Notes under the pieces: generated by a model
What the model saw: only the letters and a program-made list of their open reading frames with translations
The model's database searches: none
What the model was told of the DNA's origin: nothing
Assembly: GCA_028284775.1 (NCBI GenBank)
Contig: JANQRB010000145.1
Coordinates: forward strand, 1-54,607
Source of the DNA: Candidatus Kapaibacterium sp.
Lineage (GTDB): Bacteria; Bacteroidota; Ignavibacteria; Kapaibacteriales; UBA7675
Length of the DNA: 54,607 nt
Direction: 5' to 3'
Translations under genes and position numbers: made by a program
In this document: piece by piece, positions 46,466-54,607 of the stretch
Layout of the letters: every line of letters starts with the position of its first letter
Position numbering within the stretch: the stretch's first letter is position 1

Positions 46466-47063
46466 AAGGCGCCGTTCAGTTTGGATCACAAAGAAGATCG
46501 TCGAGGAGCTATCTTTTGTTGCCCCGAATGAGAAGCATTTGCGAACATACATCTTTAGCTTCGGGTCTACAAGCCCGGGCTCGCGATGGCGCGGTCCGCA
46601 TAAGAACGCTCAGTTCCGCAAATAATCATGGCAAAGGCGTCTGTGGCGCATTTGGCTTCGTGCACCCTTGCTTACCGTCGTGTTTGTCCCTTGGCTGTCA
46701 ACGGTATATCGCTGGAATCGGCTGCTGTCGATGGCTGGCCGCAGATCTGTTCGGCAGCGGATGGAAGTGTTTCGAATCTCAATTTTCGGCCCGGCCCCTG
46801 CGATGAGTCGATGTAATCCTCGCCGCCGAAGCATTGAAGTTCGAGCAGTTAGCCATGCTTTAATCACCCCGAACATCGAAAGATTGCCGGACTCAATCGG
46901 AATGACTACAATCTGCCGCTGGTGGCCGGCCCATCGCGAAATGGCTGTTGCGCTGCCATAATAATTTGATATTTTGTCTGCCTGAGGTGTATAAGTAAGT
47001 AAGCACTGCATATTTCATCGCTGCTCGTAGTTTTTCGTTCATAACTCAATAATTTGCAAAGGT
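46466..47063. other. Intergenic interval
   Basis: Open frames on both strands lack start signals and family-like sequence. The promoter regions of the M43 protease (minus) and the small membrane protein (plus) must lie here. Nothing else was recognised. Confidence 0.5.
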
Positions 47064-47351
47064 ATGAAATCGACCAAAAAAGATGTACAGGATGAAATCC
47101 GGCGGCGGATTATCAAACGCGATGCCGAACTGCGTCGTGCCAGGCAGGAATCGGAGCAAACCGAAGCGACCGTAGCGGCTCTGAGCGAAGTCACTGAACT
47201 CTCTGCTGAAGAAATGCGTGATATCGCGCATCGTGTCAGGCAGGAGGTTACGCACTCCGAAGGTCAGGACGAAGGTAAGTGGGTTACCTGGTTGTTTGGC
47301 AGCGTTGTTGGAATTCTTGTTCTTTACCTGCTCATTGCGTCGGTTATGTAA
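47064..47351 (+). CDS. Small tail-anchored membrane protein
   Basis: The protein has 95 residues, with an AAAGG site directly upstream of the ATG. Residues 1-65 are a charged helix with coiled-coil character (Arg-Arg-Ala-Arg-Gln-Glu-Ser-Glu-Gln-Thr-Glu), and residues 73-93 are a single C-terminal transmembrane helix. It is probably anchored in the inner membrane facing the cytoplasm. It is convergent with the following gene and no family is recognised. Confidence 0.75.
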   Translation: MKSTKKDVQDEIRRRIIKRDAELRRARQESEQTEATVAALSEVTELSAEEMRDIAHRVRQEVTHSEGQDEGKWVTWLFGSVVGILVLYLLIASVM

Positions 47352-47372
47352 GACCTCATAAGCTCAATGGAA

Positions 47373-48344
47373 TCACTTGAAGCCGAGGATGCGTGCAATG
47401 GCATCGATAATATTCGTGAAGAAATTACCATCCAGATCGCGAATAAAATCAAAGTCCTCACCGGGAGCACCAAAAAACGGCCGCATTACCCATGACAACT
47501 GACTGCCGACGAAGGCGTAGAGAACGATCCAGGTTCGCAGCAGTTTTTTGCGTGTCAAGGCATTGTCACCGCTGCGCGATTCTGCCATCGCTTTCGATCT
47601 TTCCAGCTCTATGAGGCTTTGTTCGTCAAGTTGGCCCAGATCTACTTCCTCTTCCAGTTCGAGCACATCCGTTGATGAAGATGTGAGAGGGCCATTATTG
47701 GGATACCTGGGTTTCTCTTGCGCGTGTACGACATTGCGCGGGCCGACCAGATCGCCGCCGAACTCCTCCTTCTCCTGATCCGCATCGTCATCGCCCTCAT
47801 CGATCAATTCCTTGGGCCCGGCTGCCAGCCGATGATCTTCGTCGGTATCGGCCTCCGGCAATGTATCCTGAGAGATCGCGCCCATGCCGGTGTAAAAGAA
47901 TTTCATCCCGACTATGCAGGAAATGGCAAAAATTGTCACGTTGAGCAATTTGAAAAACTGATAATGATCCGAAGTGATCATGAAGAGAATCGTGATTGGC
48001 GCGAAGCCGAGAACCAGGACGCTCATGATGGCGGTCGAGCTGAGGATAAGCGTAAAGTACTGTTTGATGCTTTGGCGAGCGCCAAAGAGCAGATTAAAGA
48101 TATAAAGCGTTGGAAAGGTTATCAGCAAGGTTAACAAAAACAATAAGGGCAGTTTAATCGCCGAGGCAATCGATTGAAAGACACTGCTGAAAGCGCCGAT
48201 GATAGCGCCGTATATTCCAAAAAACGCGAGATTCGCGCCAAAAAGGGCTTTTATCTTCGATTCGAGCTTGACGGATTTGCGCAAATCGGCAAAGAACTTT
48301 TTCGTATTGCGCAGGATCATTAATGGTACGGACAGAAAACTCAT
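47373..48344 (-). CDS. YIP1-like polytopic membrane protein
   Basis: The protein has 323 residues from the ATG at 48344, which has a near-perfect GGAGGAAGG site; a start 33 codons upstream has none. Four hydrophobic segments (about 34-58, 66-88, 96-122, 131-152) form a YIP1-type membrane domain. An acidic linker (about 160-255) follows, then Ala-Phe-Val-Gly-Ser-Gln-Leu-Ser-Trp-Val and Arg-Pro-Phe-Phe-Gly, a motif shared by an uncharacterised family often annotated as YIP1 or WH2-like. No function is known. Confidence 0.82.
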   Translation of the reverse strand: MSFLSVPLMILRNTKKFFADLRKSVKLESKIKALFGANLAFFGIYGAIIGAFSSVFQSIASAIKLPLLFLLTLLITFPTLYIFNLLFGARQSIKQYFTLILSSTAIMSVLVLGFAPITILFMITSDHYQFFKLLNVTIFAISCIVGMKFFYTGMGAISQDTLPEADTDEDHRLAAGPKELIDEGDDDADQEKEEFGGDLVGPRNVVHAQEKPRYPNNGPLTSSSTDVLELEEEVDLGQLDEQSLIELERSKAMAESRSGDNALTRKKLLRTWIVLYAFVGSQLSWVMRPFFGAPGEDFDFIRDLDGNFFTNIIDAIARILGFK

Positions 48345-48604
48345 GCCTTCCTCCGGCGTTTGGTACGTATTTCGAGCAGGCAGTACGTGGTCGTATTGAA
48401 ACAACGGTCGCCTGAATATATCAAAATCTGCATAGCCCGGCAACTGAACGTTATACCGGTATTGATGTATACAAAGCGTTTGACAAAAGGTTCAGCAGGC
48501 GGATGCCGCTGATATGGAGCAGCAGTGACTGACAGGCTCTACCGGGCTGACTGTGATTGTGAGAAAACACAAGCCGTGGTGGCGGCTCGCTATGCTAAAA
48601 TACT

Positions 48605-48640
48605 AAAAAGCCCTGTCCGGGGATACCGAACAGGGCTTTT
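48605..48640 (-). terminator. Terminator of the RRM gene
   Basis: On the minus strand, AAAAGCCCTGTTCGG pairs with CCGGACAGGGCTTTT, closing a short loop and followed by a T-run. It lies about 60 bp after the stop of the RRM protein gene. Confidence 0.85.
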
Positions 48641-48697
48641 ATCAATATGTCCATCTACAGCGAAACACTACTACAGAATGCTCCGCGGGAAAATTTC

Positions 48698-49033
48698 TCA
48701 ATAACGGCCGCGACCGCCGCCGCCGCCACCGCCGCCACGGTTAAAACCGCCGCCGCCGCCACCGCCGCGCCGGTTTCCACCACCGCCGCCACGGTCTTCT
48801 GCTTTATTGACACGCAAGTTACGTCCGTCGAAATCGATACCATCAAGTTCTTGAATAGTGGTTGCAGCGTCTTCAAGATCTACTTCCACAAAGCCAAAAC
48901 CACGGGGGCGACCCGTCTCGCGATCGGCGATAAGATTCACAGAATAAACATCGCCATACTCGGCGAAGAAATCCGCCACTTCATCCTCTGTTGTGGAGAA
49001 AGGAAGATTGCCAACATAAAGCTTCGTAATCAC
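48698..49033 (-). CDS. RRM RNA-binding protein with Gly/Arg-rich tail
   Basis: The protein has 111 residues from the GTG at 49033, with GAGG 6 bp upstream. Residues 3-78 form one RNA recognition motif: RNP2 Leu-Tyr-Val-Gly-Asn-Leu (5-10) and RNP1 Arg-Gly-Phe-Gly-Phe-Val-Glu-Val (44-51), with the aromatic residues for base stacking in place. Residues 80-111 are Gly-rich with Arg and Asn, as in cold-inducible bacterial RRM proteins that bind mRNA or act as RNA chaperones. It is monocistronic with its own terminator. Cold or stress induction is likely from the family but not visible here. Confidence 0.95.
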   Translation of the reverse strand: MITKLYVGNLPFSTTEDEVADFFAEYGDVYSVNLIADRETGRPRGFGFVEVDLEDAATTIQELDGIDFDGRNLRVNKAEDRGGGGGNRRGGGGGGGFNRGGGGGGGGRGRY

Positions 49034-49626
49034 AAAAAACCTCACTAAAAGAAAGCTAGAAATAAAAAAGGAAGCTAAGGTCCAAAAAGGACGTCAGACG
49101 CCATCACCGTGAAATTATTCGACAAACATAATCAGTCGCGCTAAATAGTTTCGTGGTGCTGTCTAACGTCTTTCGAGTTAATTCGATTCATCGTTGCTAC
49201 AGAGCCGCTATCACCGACAGCCATCAGAACTCGAAGTTCACCGTTGAAAAATCTTTGCACTCTTGAAGATGGGTAAGAACTTTTGAGGAATTGACCTATG
49301 CTCCATAGCCAGCAGATTTCACAATCTACGAAAAAAATTGCGATGCAAAGGCATTTTGGCGCAAATATTTTTGATTTGCCCGCAAAATTATTGGATTGGA
49401 AACATTGGGAGGCAATGCGCGACCACTGGAGATTTATCACATCGTCACCGGGATTTTTGCCCTTTGTCTGGATGTACTTTGGAACAATTGCGAGGGTCGG
49501 CTGATCTATGTTCCCAGGCTGTCTCGATAATCAGCCTTGGCGGCAGCCAAAAGCGAACACCGCATTAGTCGGCATCATAGGTCTTGCTACGGCAGGGCGG
49601 CAAGGCCATTATTGTACAGCCCGACT
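49034..49626. other. Intergenic interval
   Basis: This is probably the 5' leader and promoter of the RRM gene plus non-coding DNA. A 68-codon plus-strand frame near 49298 has no RBS and no homologous look, so it is not called. Confidence 0.5.
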
Positions 49627-50601
49627 TCAGTCGCTCCAGGATTCTGCCGGAACACTGCGTCGGTGAGCATAGAAGTGTAAGACACGGGACAAGGTCAGGC
49701 GAAACAGGCGAAAAAGCGGACTCGCCGGGAACGTGGGATCCAGAGCTTTGCATGTGATCAGTTGTCTGCGGGAGTCATGATTCTCGGGGATGTTTTTTCG
49801 ATAGAATGTCTTGAAATTTTTGCTCAGGCGCTGCTGAAAAATTATCCGTTCCGCCGTTCCGTCGGAATGTTTCAAATGCCGTTCGACGATAATGACCCTG
49901 ACATCCGGGCGACAATGCTCTTCCAGACAATTGAAAGCCTTGTACACTGCCTTTGTGTTCAGTCGATTCATATCGATATTCTGAAACAGGGGATGCTCCT
50001 CAAAAAAGTGCAGCAGCTCGCCATAGCTGTGAATTTCAATCGCCTCGACGATTTGCGATTCTACCTTTTGCATCTCGGCTGATGCCAGCCTGATCGGCAC
50101 AAGTGTTTCAGCTTCAAAGTCTGTTGCCTGATTGGGCACGCACAAATTCGCAAGGCTTAGCTCGGACAGTTCTTGCAGGCGTTTAACCTCACTCTCCCTG
50201 CTTTTGAGATGTTGGGTCAACAAATCAATTAATGATTTCTGAATTCCGGTGTTCTGAGACGGCAATGTTTGCAGGAAACTGCGAATCAGCTCCTGCTGAC
50301 CTGAAGTGATTCCATTGCGCGTGAGAAGAGCTTGCAATTCTTCCGCAATTTCGGCGGCATTGCCTGTAATAACAACATCCTTACTTACTGCGTATGAGAG
50401 TTGTTCACGTGAAAAGCTTAAGTCTCGCTGTTCGGGCAAAAACTGCCGGAGCTGCTTTTTGATTGCTTCAAAATTTTCAAGCCGGCTTGATTCTCCGCTC
50501 GGATAAATAGCCTCAACGTACTCGGTGTTGTCGACATACGTAATCAGAGGCGCCGGAAAAAAGCTGTTGGGATTCGAGTACCCCAGAATTTTGCGATCCA
50601 T
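49627..50601 (-). CDS. Unrecognised protein in an AT-rich cluster
   Basis: The protein has 324 residues, with AGGA 9 bp before the ATG. It is mostly helical, with a Gln/Leu/Glu-rich middle (about 80-160) that may form a coiled coil; it has no signal peptide. The extreme C-terminus, rich in Arg, Leu and Phe, looks less conserved and may be altered by a frameshift. It starts 8 bp after the small gene at 50610-50801, so the two are likely an operon. No family is recognised. The lower GC than neighbours hints at transfer. Confidence 0.6.
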   Translation of the reverse strand: MDRKILGYSNPNSFFPAPLITYVDNTEYVEAIYPSGESSRLENFEAIKKQLRQFLPEQRDLSFSREQLSYAVSKDVVITGNAAEIAEELQALLTRNGITSGQQELIRSFLQTLPSQNTGIQKSLIDLLTQHLKSRESEVKRLQELSELSLANLCVPNQATDFEAETLVPIRLASAEMQKVESQIVEAIEIHSYGELLHFFEEHPLFQNIDMNRLNTKAVYKAFNCLEEHCRPDVRVIIVERHLKHSDGTAERIIFQQRLSKNFKTFYRKNIPENHDSRRQLITCKALDPTFPASPLFRLFRLTLSRVLHFYAHRRSVPAESWSD

Positions 50602-50609
50602 TGTGATTC

Positions 50610-50801
50610 CTACATGTAGTCTTTTTCACGGAGATATTCTTTAACTTTGTCTTCAATGCTCTTACAGTCTTCCATCGGACTAAAACGACAATTATCTTCG
50701 TACGACCTTAGCTCACATATCTTATCGATTTCTCCGAAAACGCTACCACTATGTTCGTAATTCACTCTAGGAACAACGATTAACTCAAGGCAGTTCGCCA
50801 A
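50610..50801 (-). CDS. Small unrecognised protein upstream of 49627-50601
   Basis: The protein has 63 residues from a TTG at 50801 (no ATG is available). The C-terminus is a charged helix ending Lys-Val-Lys-Glu-Tyr-Leu-Arg-Glu-Lys-Asp-Tyr-Met. The stop lies 8 bp before the ATG of the downstream gene. Small-plus-large pairs of this kind are common in toxin-antitoxin and defence loci, but nothing here is diagnostic. Confidence 0.45.
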   Translation of the reverse strand: MANCLELIVVPRVNYEHSGSVFGEIDKICELRSYEDNCRFSPMEDCKSIEDKVKEYLREKDYM

Positions 50802-50854
50802 ATTAACTATCGATTAATCGCATTCAGGCTAAGTGCCGCAATTCGTGTCCAGTC

Positions 50855-51000
50855 TTAATTGCCATCAATATTCAGGCCCAGGAGAATCACTGTTAATGCA
50901 GCCAGTGAAGAAGAGAGAATAGTAAAGGCGAAGGCTCTTTTCTTGGCATAATTTTTTTCTTTTTGTAAAAGATGCGATATGCCCTTGGATTTTGGCAATG
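50855..51000 (-). pseudogene. Truncated SLATT-like membrane segment
   Basis: About 46 codons on the minus strand encode Leu-Gln-Lys-Glu-Lys-Asn-Tyr-Ala-Lys-Lys-Arg-Ala-Phe and then a transmembrane helix ending Leu-Thr-Val-Ile-Leu-Leu-Gly-Leu-Asn-Ile, the pattern of the first helix of SLATT/DUF4231-like membrane effectors. There is no start codon with RBS and the frame stops right after the helix, so only a fragment remains. The identification rests on a short segment. Confidence 0.35.
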
Positions 51001-51106
51001 AGGAATGCGGCAACTGAATGCGGATCTTCGGGGGATTTCGACATGGGAGCTGGATCCTACTGTTCAAATTGGTTTGATTCGGACGCGACTGTGCGGCATA
51101 AAGCAT

Positions 51107-51463
51107 CGTTGGCAGCTAAGTTTCGATGAGTACAAAGCGCTTGTACTTCTGCGGCAAAGCTTAATCATAGTCAGCAAGCTGGTATGAAGTACGACACGAC
51201 GACTCGCACGTCTGCCTGATCCAGCCCATGGATTTCAGTCCGGCAAATGGCAATTCAGCGAGAATTGTCGAAAATCATCAAGATATCAATTACAAACGAA
51301 GAAAACACCACGTATACACTGCGTATTTTTTCGCAATCGACGCATCACCCCATGCGTGCTCCACCAAATCTTTACCCTCTCGTGACACTTCCGTGATATC
51401 TGCCGCTCATTTTTGCCGCCGTCCGAGAAAGAAAGTTCCAGTACCATCCAAGAGAGCTGCAAG
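51107..51463. other. Intergenic interval
   Basis: This contains the promoter of the spondin_N lipoprotein. Short frames here are not supported. Confidence 0.5.
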
Positions 51464-52807
51464 ATGAGCACAAAGTACCTCTGGGCGTTGATGGCCCTTC
51501 CTCTGGTTTTTTCCGCCTGTAGTGATGACGATGATGACGACAATCCGATGACCGGTGCGGAGAGCACGACTTTTCGGGTCAATATCGAAAATGTTTCCGG
51601 CGGAACGCTCTTCAGCGCCGGCGGCGTATTTAACACGCCGGCGGGCGACCCATCTCCCGGTCCGCTGACGCCCGGCAAGAGCTACGAGGTGACTTTTAAC
51701 GCGGCGCCCGGATCGCGTTTGTCCTTTGCGACAATGTTCGTGCCGTCGAACGACCTGTTTTATGCACCTTCAGCAAACGGTATCGCTCTTTTCGATGGCG
51801 ACGGCAATGCCACGATGGGCGACATTACCAGCCAGATCAGTCTGTGGGATGCCGGCACGGAGGAAGATCAGGAGCCGGGCCTGGGCGGCAATCAGCCCCA
51901 GCGCGGCACCGGCGGACCCGCTGATGACAATACCGCCCTGCGTTTGGCGGCGGACGACTTTGGCAACCTGCCGGCAGTGGCGGATGTGATTCGTGTTATG
52001 CTCAGTTACAATGGCGCCAATAACTTCACGCTCAGCATCGAAAATATCTCCGATGTGACTACTCTCAGCACTTCGGACAATAACATGCAGCCCGTTCCGC
52101 TGGCGCCCGGCGTCTGGGTGGTGCACAGTGCCGATGGACCACTCTTTAGCGCCGGGCAGCCCGATGGCGGCAATGGCCTGGAAGCCCTGGCGGAAGACGG
52201 CGACCCCTCCGCGCTAGGAAGCTATATCGCATCGATGACGGGTTTAACGAGTCCATTGGCTCCGGGTGTCTTCGCTGTGTTTACCGGTGACAATCCTATG
52301 TTCACGGATGGACAGGCGGACTTCGGCGAAGGCCTGGAAGCCCTGGCGGAAGACGGTGATCCTGCCGCTCTGGCAAGCGCCCTGAGCGCAAAAAGCGGCG
52401 TCACGGTCAGCGCTGCATTCAACACGCCGCTTGGTGCGGAGTCGCCCGGTCCGCTGCTGCCGGATGGCAGCTATGAATTCAGCTTCGAAGCCGAACCAGG
52501 CCAGCGTTTGGTCTTCGCCACGATGCTCGTCCAGACAAATGATCTGTTCTTTGCTCCCGCCGCAGCCGGTCTGGCGCTCTTCGACGGCAGCGGCAGCGCC
52601 ATAAGCGGCGATGTGACCGAGCAAATCGATTTATGGGACGCCGGCACCGAAGTTAATCAGTATCCCGGTACCGGGCCGGATCAGGCGCCCCGCCAGGCAG
52701 GTCCGGATACGGGTCCCACGGAAAGCGGCCTTGTGCAAATAGTGGACGACGGCTTCAGCTACCCGGCCGTCAACAAACTTGTGCGCATTAGCATTACGCC
52801 GCAATAA
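51464..52807 (+). CDS. Surface lipoprotein with two spondin_N domains
   Basis: The protein has 447 residues from the ATG at 51464. The lipobox is Leu-Val-Phe-Ser-Ala-Cys19, followed by a run of six aspartates, a likely surface-export signal. Two spondin_N domains lie at about 34-195 and 205-447. Each has Phe-Ala-Thr-Met-(Phe/Leu)-Val, Asn-Asp-Leu-Phe, and Leu-Trp-Asp-Ala-Gly-Thr-Glu, with acidic residues of the Ca2+ site. A shorter direct repeat, Gly-Leu-Glu-Ala-Leu-Ala-Glu-Asp-Gly-Asp, occurs twice in the middle. Bacterial spondin_N proteins are predicted extracellular adhesion or matrix proteins. A strong terminator follows, so it is monocistronic. Confidence 0.92.
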   Translation: MSTKYLWALMALPLVFSACSDDDDDDNPMTGAESTTFRVNIENVSGGTLFSAGGVFNTPAGDPSPGPLTPGKSYEVTFNAAPGSRLSFATMFVPSNDLFYAPSANGIALFDGDGNATMGDITSQISLWDAGTEEDQEPGLGGNQPQRGTGGPADDNTALRLAADDFGNLPAVADVIRVMLSYNGANNFTLSIENISDVTTLSTSDNNMQPVPLAPGVWVVHSADGPLFSAGQPDGGNGLEALAEDGDPSALGSYIASMTGLTSPLAPGVFAVFTGDNPMFTDGQADFGEGLEALAEDGDPAALASALSAKSGVTVSAAFNTPLGAESPGPLLPDGSYEFSFEAEPGQRLVFATMLVQTNDLFFAPAAAGLALFDGSGSAISGDVTEQIDLWDAGTEVNQYPGTGPDQAPRQAGPDTGPTESGLVQIVDDGFSYPAVNKLVRISITPQ

Positions 52808-52830
52808 ATTGTTTTCGGGCAATTGTAGTG

Positions 52831-52872
52831 AACCCCGATGCTGTGCATACTCACAGGGTCGGGGTTTACTTT
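52831..52872 (+). terminator. Terminator of the spondin_N lipoprotein gene
   Basis: AACCCCGA/TCGGGGTT encloses a second stem CTGTG/CACAG and is followed by TACTTTTGG, about 24 bp after the stop. Confidence 0.85.
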
Positions 52873-53512
52873 TGGATGGACGGCGGCTCGCCTTAGGTTC
52901 ACAGGACTCTCACCGCGACGGGTCGCATTTTTGTTGAGCGCGCTTTGCCTTGGAAAAGGTAGCGCGAAATACCGACGGGCGGCGGGAATCGCATTGCCCT
53001 GTCCGAATCCAGGGACCGAAGCAATGTGTAAAACTGCTGCTAATCGGCATTTTGGCCACCCCACACGAACATTTGCGCTGATTTTGCCGCCACCGCCCGA
53101 AGCCTGTCAGCCGCCGCACGAGCCCTTTGATCTTTGCTAGAAGTGGTAGAACTGCATTCAAAAGATTTGATACTCTGGCGCCTCAATGCAGAAATTGCCG
53201 TCCCGCTGAAAACATACGCCTGGATCAGTGTGAATGCGAAGAGGACGCGTTAAGCTTCCTCGCATTCCGCGGCCTCGCCTGACAATCTGCCGCTGCCCCC
53301 GGCAGATTTCTCACCCTCCCGGAAAGAGTGTCCGAGTCGGGTTGTACAAACCCATTTCTTCGTCGAAGGCACAGAAAGCCTCCGCTAACCGCCGATGAGT
53401 GGCCGGTGGATCTCTTACAGGCCGACTGTGATCGACGATATTTGTTATCAATATAATTGTCTCTACAAACATTAATGCAGTATCAGACTGCGACGTGCAT
53501 AAGGTGATGGTG
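52873..53512. other. Intergenic interval with one hairpin
   Basis: A perfect 9-bp hairpin AATCTGCCG/CGGCAGATT lies at 53284-53308 without a clear T-tract. No gene is supported. Confidence 0.5.
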
Positions 53513-54607
53513 ATGAATGTTAATTGTACTAATTTTCAGAGGATATCTAGGCTGTACCTGCAAGCGGGCTTGGCCATACTCTTCCTGTTAAGCATATCGG
53601 TTCAGGGCATTGCTCATGAATTCAAGTGGAAGGAGCTGGCTGCCGATGGCTCCGGTGATCACTCCGGCAGCCTGCCGGATGCCGAAAAACTTTTTTGGGA
53701 CTATGATGCGAAAGGCGATACGCTCTGGTTCAGGTTCGAAGTCTTTGGTGACCTGCCAACCGGTGCTTTCGGGCTTAATCTGGTCTGTCGCATTCCGGGA
53801 AGGCATACAAGTAATAACTGGTGGGGCAGCAATGGCGTCAGTTATAATCGATTAGTGACGGTCTGGGTTACCGGCACGCCGCCGAGCTCGTATAGCGGAA
53901 CGATCGGCATCGCTGACGCCGCCGGGGTGAATGCCAACAACTTCAGAAGTCTGAAGTCGAACAATATTGCCATTACAGCCGATGCCAAAAAAGATGACGT
54001 CATCATTGGCTTCCCGCGCCGGGACCTGCTGCCTGACAAGGAAATCACCGGCAGTAGTATGTCTATCAACATTATAGGGGCGGTGGGCAGCAATGAATTC
54101 TGGAGCGACGACATCCCCAATAGCGGCAACCCGGCCATCACGCTGCGTTTTCCTTTTTGCAGTGTTAAAGCGCCCGATGTCGAGCTGTTCGAAGAAGTGC
54201 GCGACCGCATTGACTTCGGCAGTTCGCTGATTAAACAATACAGTGTTGCTAACGAAGACATCTCAACGGAAAGCGTGAAGGTTCATCCGACGGTCGAAGG
54301 CGAGGGGGCAGCGGCGTACCGGGTGTTTCCTGCCGGGCCGATTGAATTGGCTCCGGGCGAATCGCAGAATTTCGATGTCATCTTCCTTCCCGACCGTCAC
54401 GGCCTGCGGGCGGCCCGTCTCGACCTTGGGCTTGCCGCGGCTGAAGAAGGCGCTGTTTGCTTCGGATCACTGCCCGAGGCCGAAATTCAACTAAATGGCA
54501 GCGGGCTTGGCCTGGCCGGGCAGGTGGAGGAAGACATCGACTTCGGCGACGTCGGGATAAATGCCCTGGCCCGTAAACGCGTCGTGCTCTTCCGCAACGA
54601 GGCCAGT
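53513..54607 (+). CDS. N-terminal part of a secreted ASPM/SPD-2/Hydin-like protein (cut by window edge)
   Basis: From the ATG at 53513 (AAGG 8 bp upstream) the frame is open for all 365 codons to the window end. A signal peptide covers about residues 15-35 (hydrophobic, ending Val-Gln-Gly-Ile-Ala-His). Residues 36-215 form a beta-rich domain of uncertain family (Trp-Phe-Arg-Phe-Glu-Val, Asn-Leu-Val-Cys-Arg). From about 220 on are ASPM/SPD-2/Hydin-type Ig domains: Ile-Asp-Phe-Gly-Ser-Ser, Glu-Ser-Gln-Asn-Phe-Asp-Val-Ile-Phe-Leu-Pro and a second Ile-Asp-Phe-Gly-Asp-Val-Gly. Such domains recur in long T9SS-secreted proteins. A C-terminal sorting domain is expected but lies outside the window. 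Confidence 0.85.
   Translation, partial: MNVNCTNFQRISRLYLQAGLAILFLLSISVQGIAHEFKWKELAADGSGDHSGSLPDAEKLFWDYDAKGDTLWFRFEVFGDLPTGAFGLNLVCRIPGRHTSNNWWGSNGVSYNRLVTVWVTGTPPSSYSGTIGIADAAGVNANNFRSLKSNNIAITADAKKDDVIIGFPRRDLLPDKEITGSSMSINIIGAVGSNEFWSDDIPNSGNPAITLRFPFCSVKAPDVELFEEVRDRIDFGSSLIKQYSVANEDISTESVKVHPTVEGEGAAAYRVFPAGPIELAPGESQNFDVIFLPDRHGLRAARLDLGLAAAEEGAVCFGSLPEAEIQLNGSGLGLAGQVEEDIDFGDVGINALARKRVVLFRNEAS

Overview
The window looks like chromosomal DNA from a bacterium of the FCB/Bacteroidota-like assemblage. Two secreted proteases (26.0-30.2 kb and 44.4-46.5 kb) end in type IX secretion (T9SS) C-terminal sorting domains, and two decayed fragments carry the same tail. Several lipoproteins and outer-membrane beta-barrels, a bacterial RRM protein and Bacteroidota-type orphan families (DUF2157/GDYXXLXY, DUF2167, spondin_N) fit this. 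Many genes have recognisable AGGAG-like ribosome binding sites, which is unusual for core Bacteroidota, so a deeper FCB lineage is possible; I cannot name the genus. There is no rRNA, no canonical tRNA, no CRISPR array and no transposase.

Layout. 0-3.2 kb: TIR/pentapeptide region, with the end of one TIR protein, a complete pentapeptide-TIR protein and a membrane-anchored pentapeptide protein. 3.3-8.7 kb: a coiled-coil remnant, a DUF6544-like protein, a glycosyltransferase/FkbM methyltransferase pair and two orphan proteins, all genes on the minus strand. 9.0-13.9 kb: a large helical protein, then a compact locus of two paralogous structured RNAs with tRNA-like modules, a Ro60/TROVE-like vWA protein and an ARPP-1-like protein. 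13.9-25.8 kb: housekeeping and accessory genes (DinB, flavodoxin-like reductase, tail-collar protein, ECF sigma factor, PaiB, a lipid-anchored surface protein, DUF2167, a large TPR lipoprotein) separated by long gene-poor gaps with relics. 26-38 kb: a T9SS subtilisin-like protease, a second copy of the helical family, beta-barrels, a Big_2/DM13 lipoprotein, the GDYXXLXY/DUF2157 pair and a Cys-rich secreted protein. 38.8-41.5 kb: a DUF4062-TPR protein interrupted by one amber codon. 41.5-54.6 kb: AT-rich relics, an M43 metalloprotease, membrane proteins, an RRM protein, a small AT-rich cluster with a SLATT-like remnant, a double spondin_N lipoprotein and the start of a HYDIN/ASPM-like secreted protein.

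The most interesting region is 10.9-13.9 kb. The two RNAs (10903-11012 and 11027-11131) share one architecture: an outer stem, an asymmetric internal loop with conserved ACTGC, a 9-bp inner stem whose sequence differs completely but still pairs, a conserved ACAGYAG segment, a D-arm of identical dimensions and a T-arm. A tRNA search would call the second a broken tRNA-Lys. Bacterial Y RNAs (YrlA type) are tRNA mimics encoded beside Ro60 (Rsr) genes, so I read this as a divergent Y-RNA/Ro60-type ribonucleoprotein locus with an added ARPP-1-like partner.

The window also holds conflict-system candidates: TIR-pentapeptide proteins with a membrane pentapeptide partner, DUF4062-TPR and the SLATT-like fragment. 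It carries three copies, one broken, of a poorly described 520-residue helical family.
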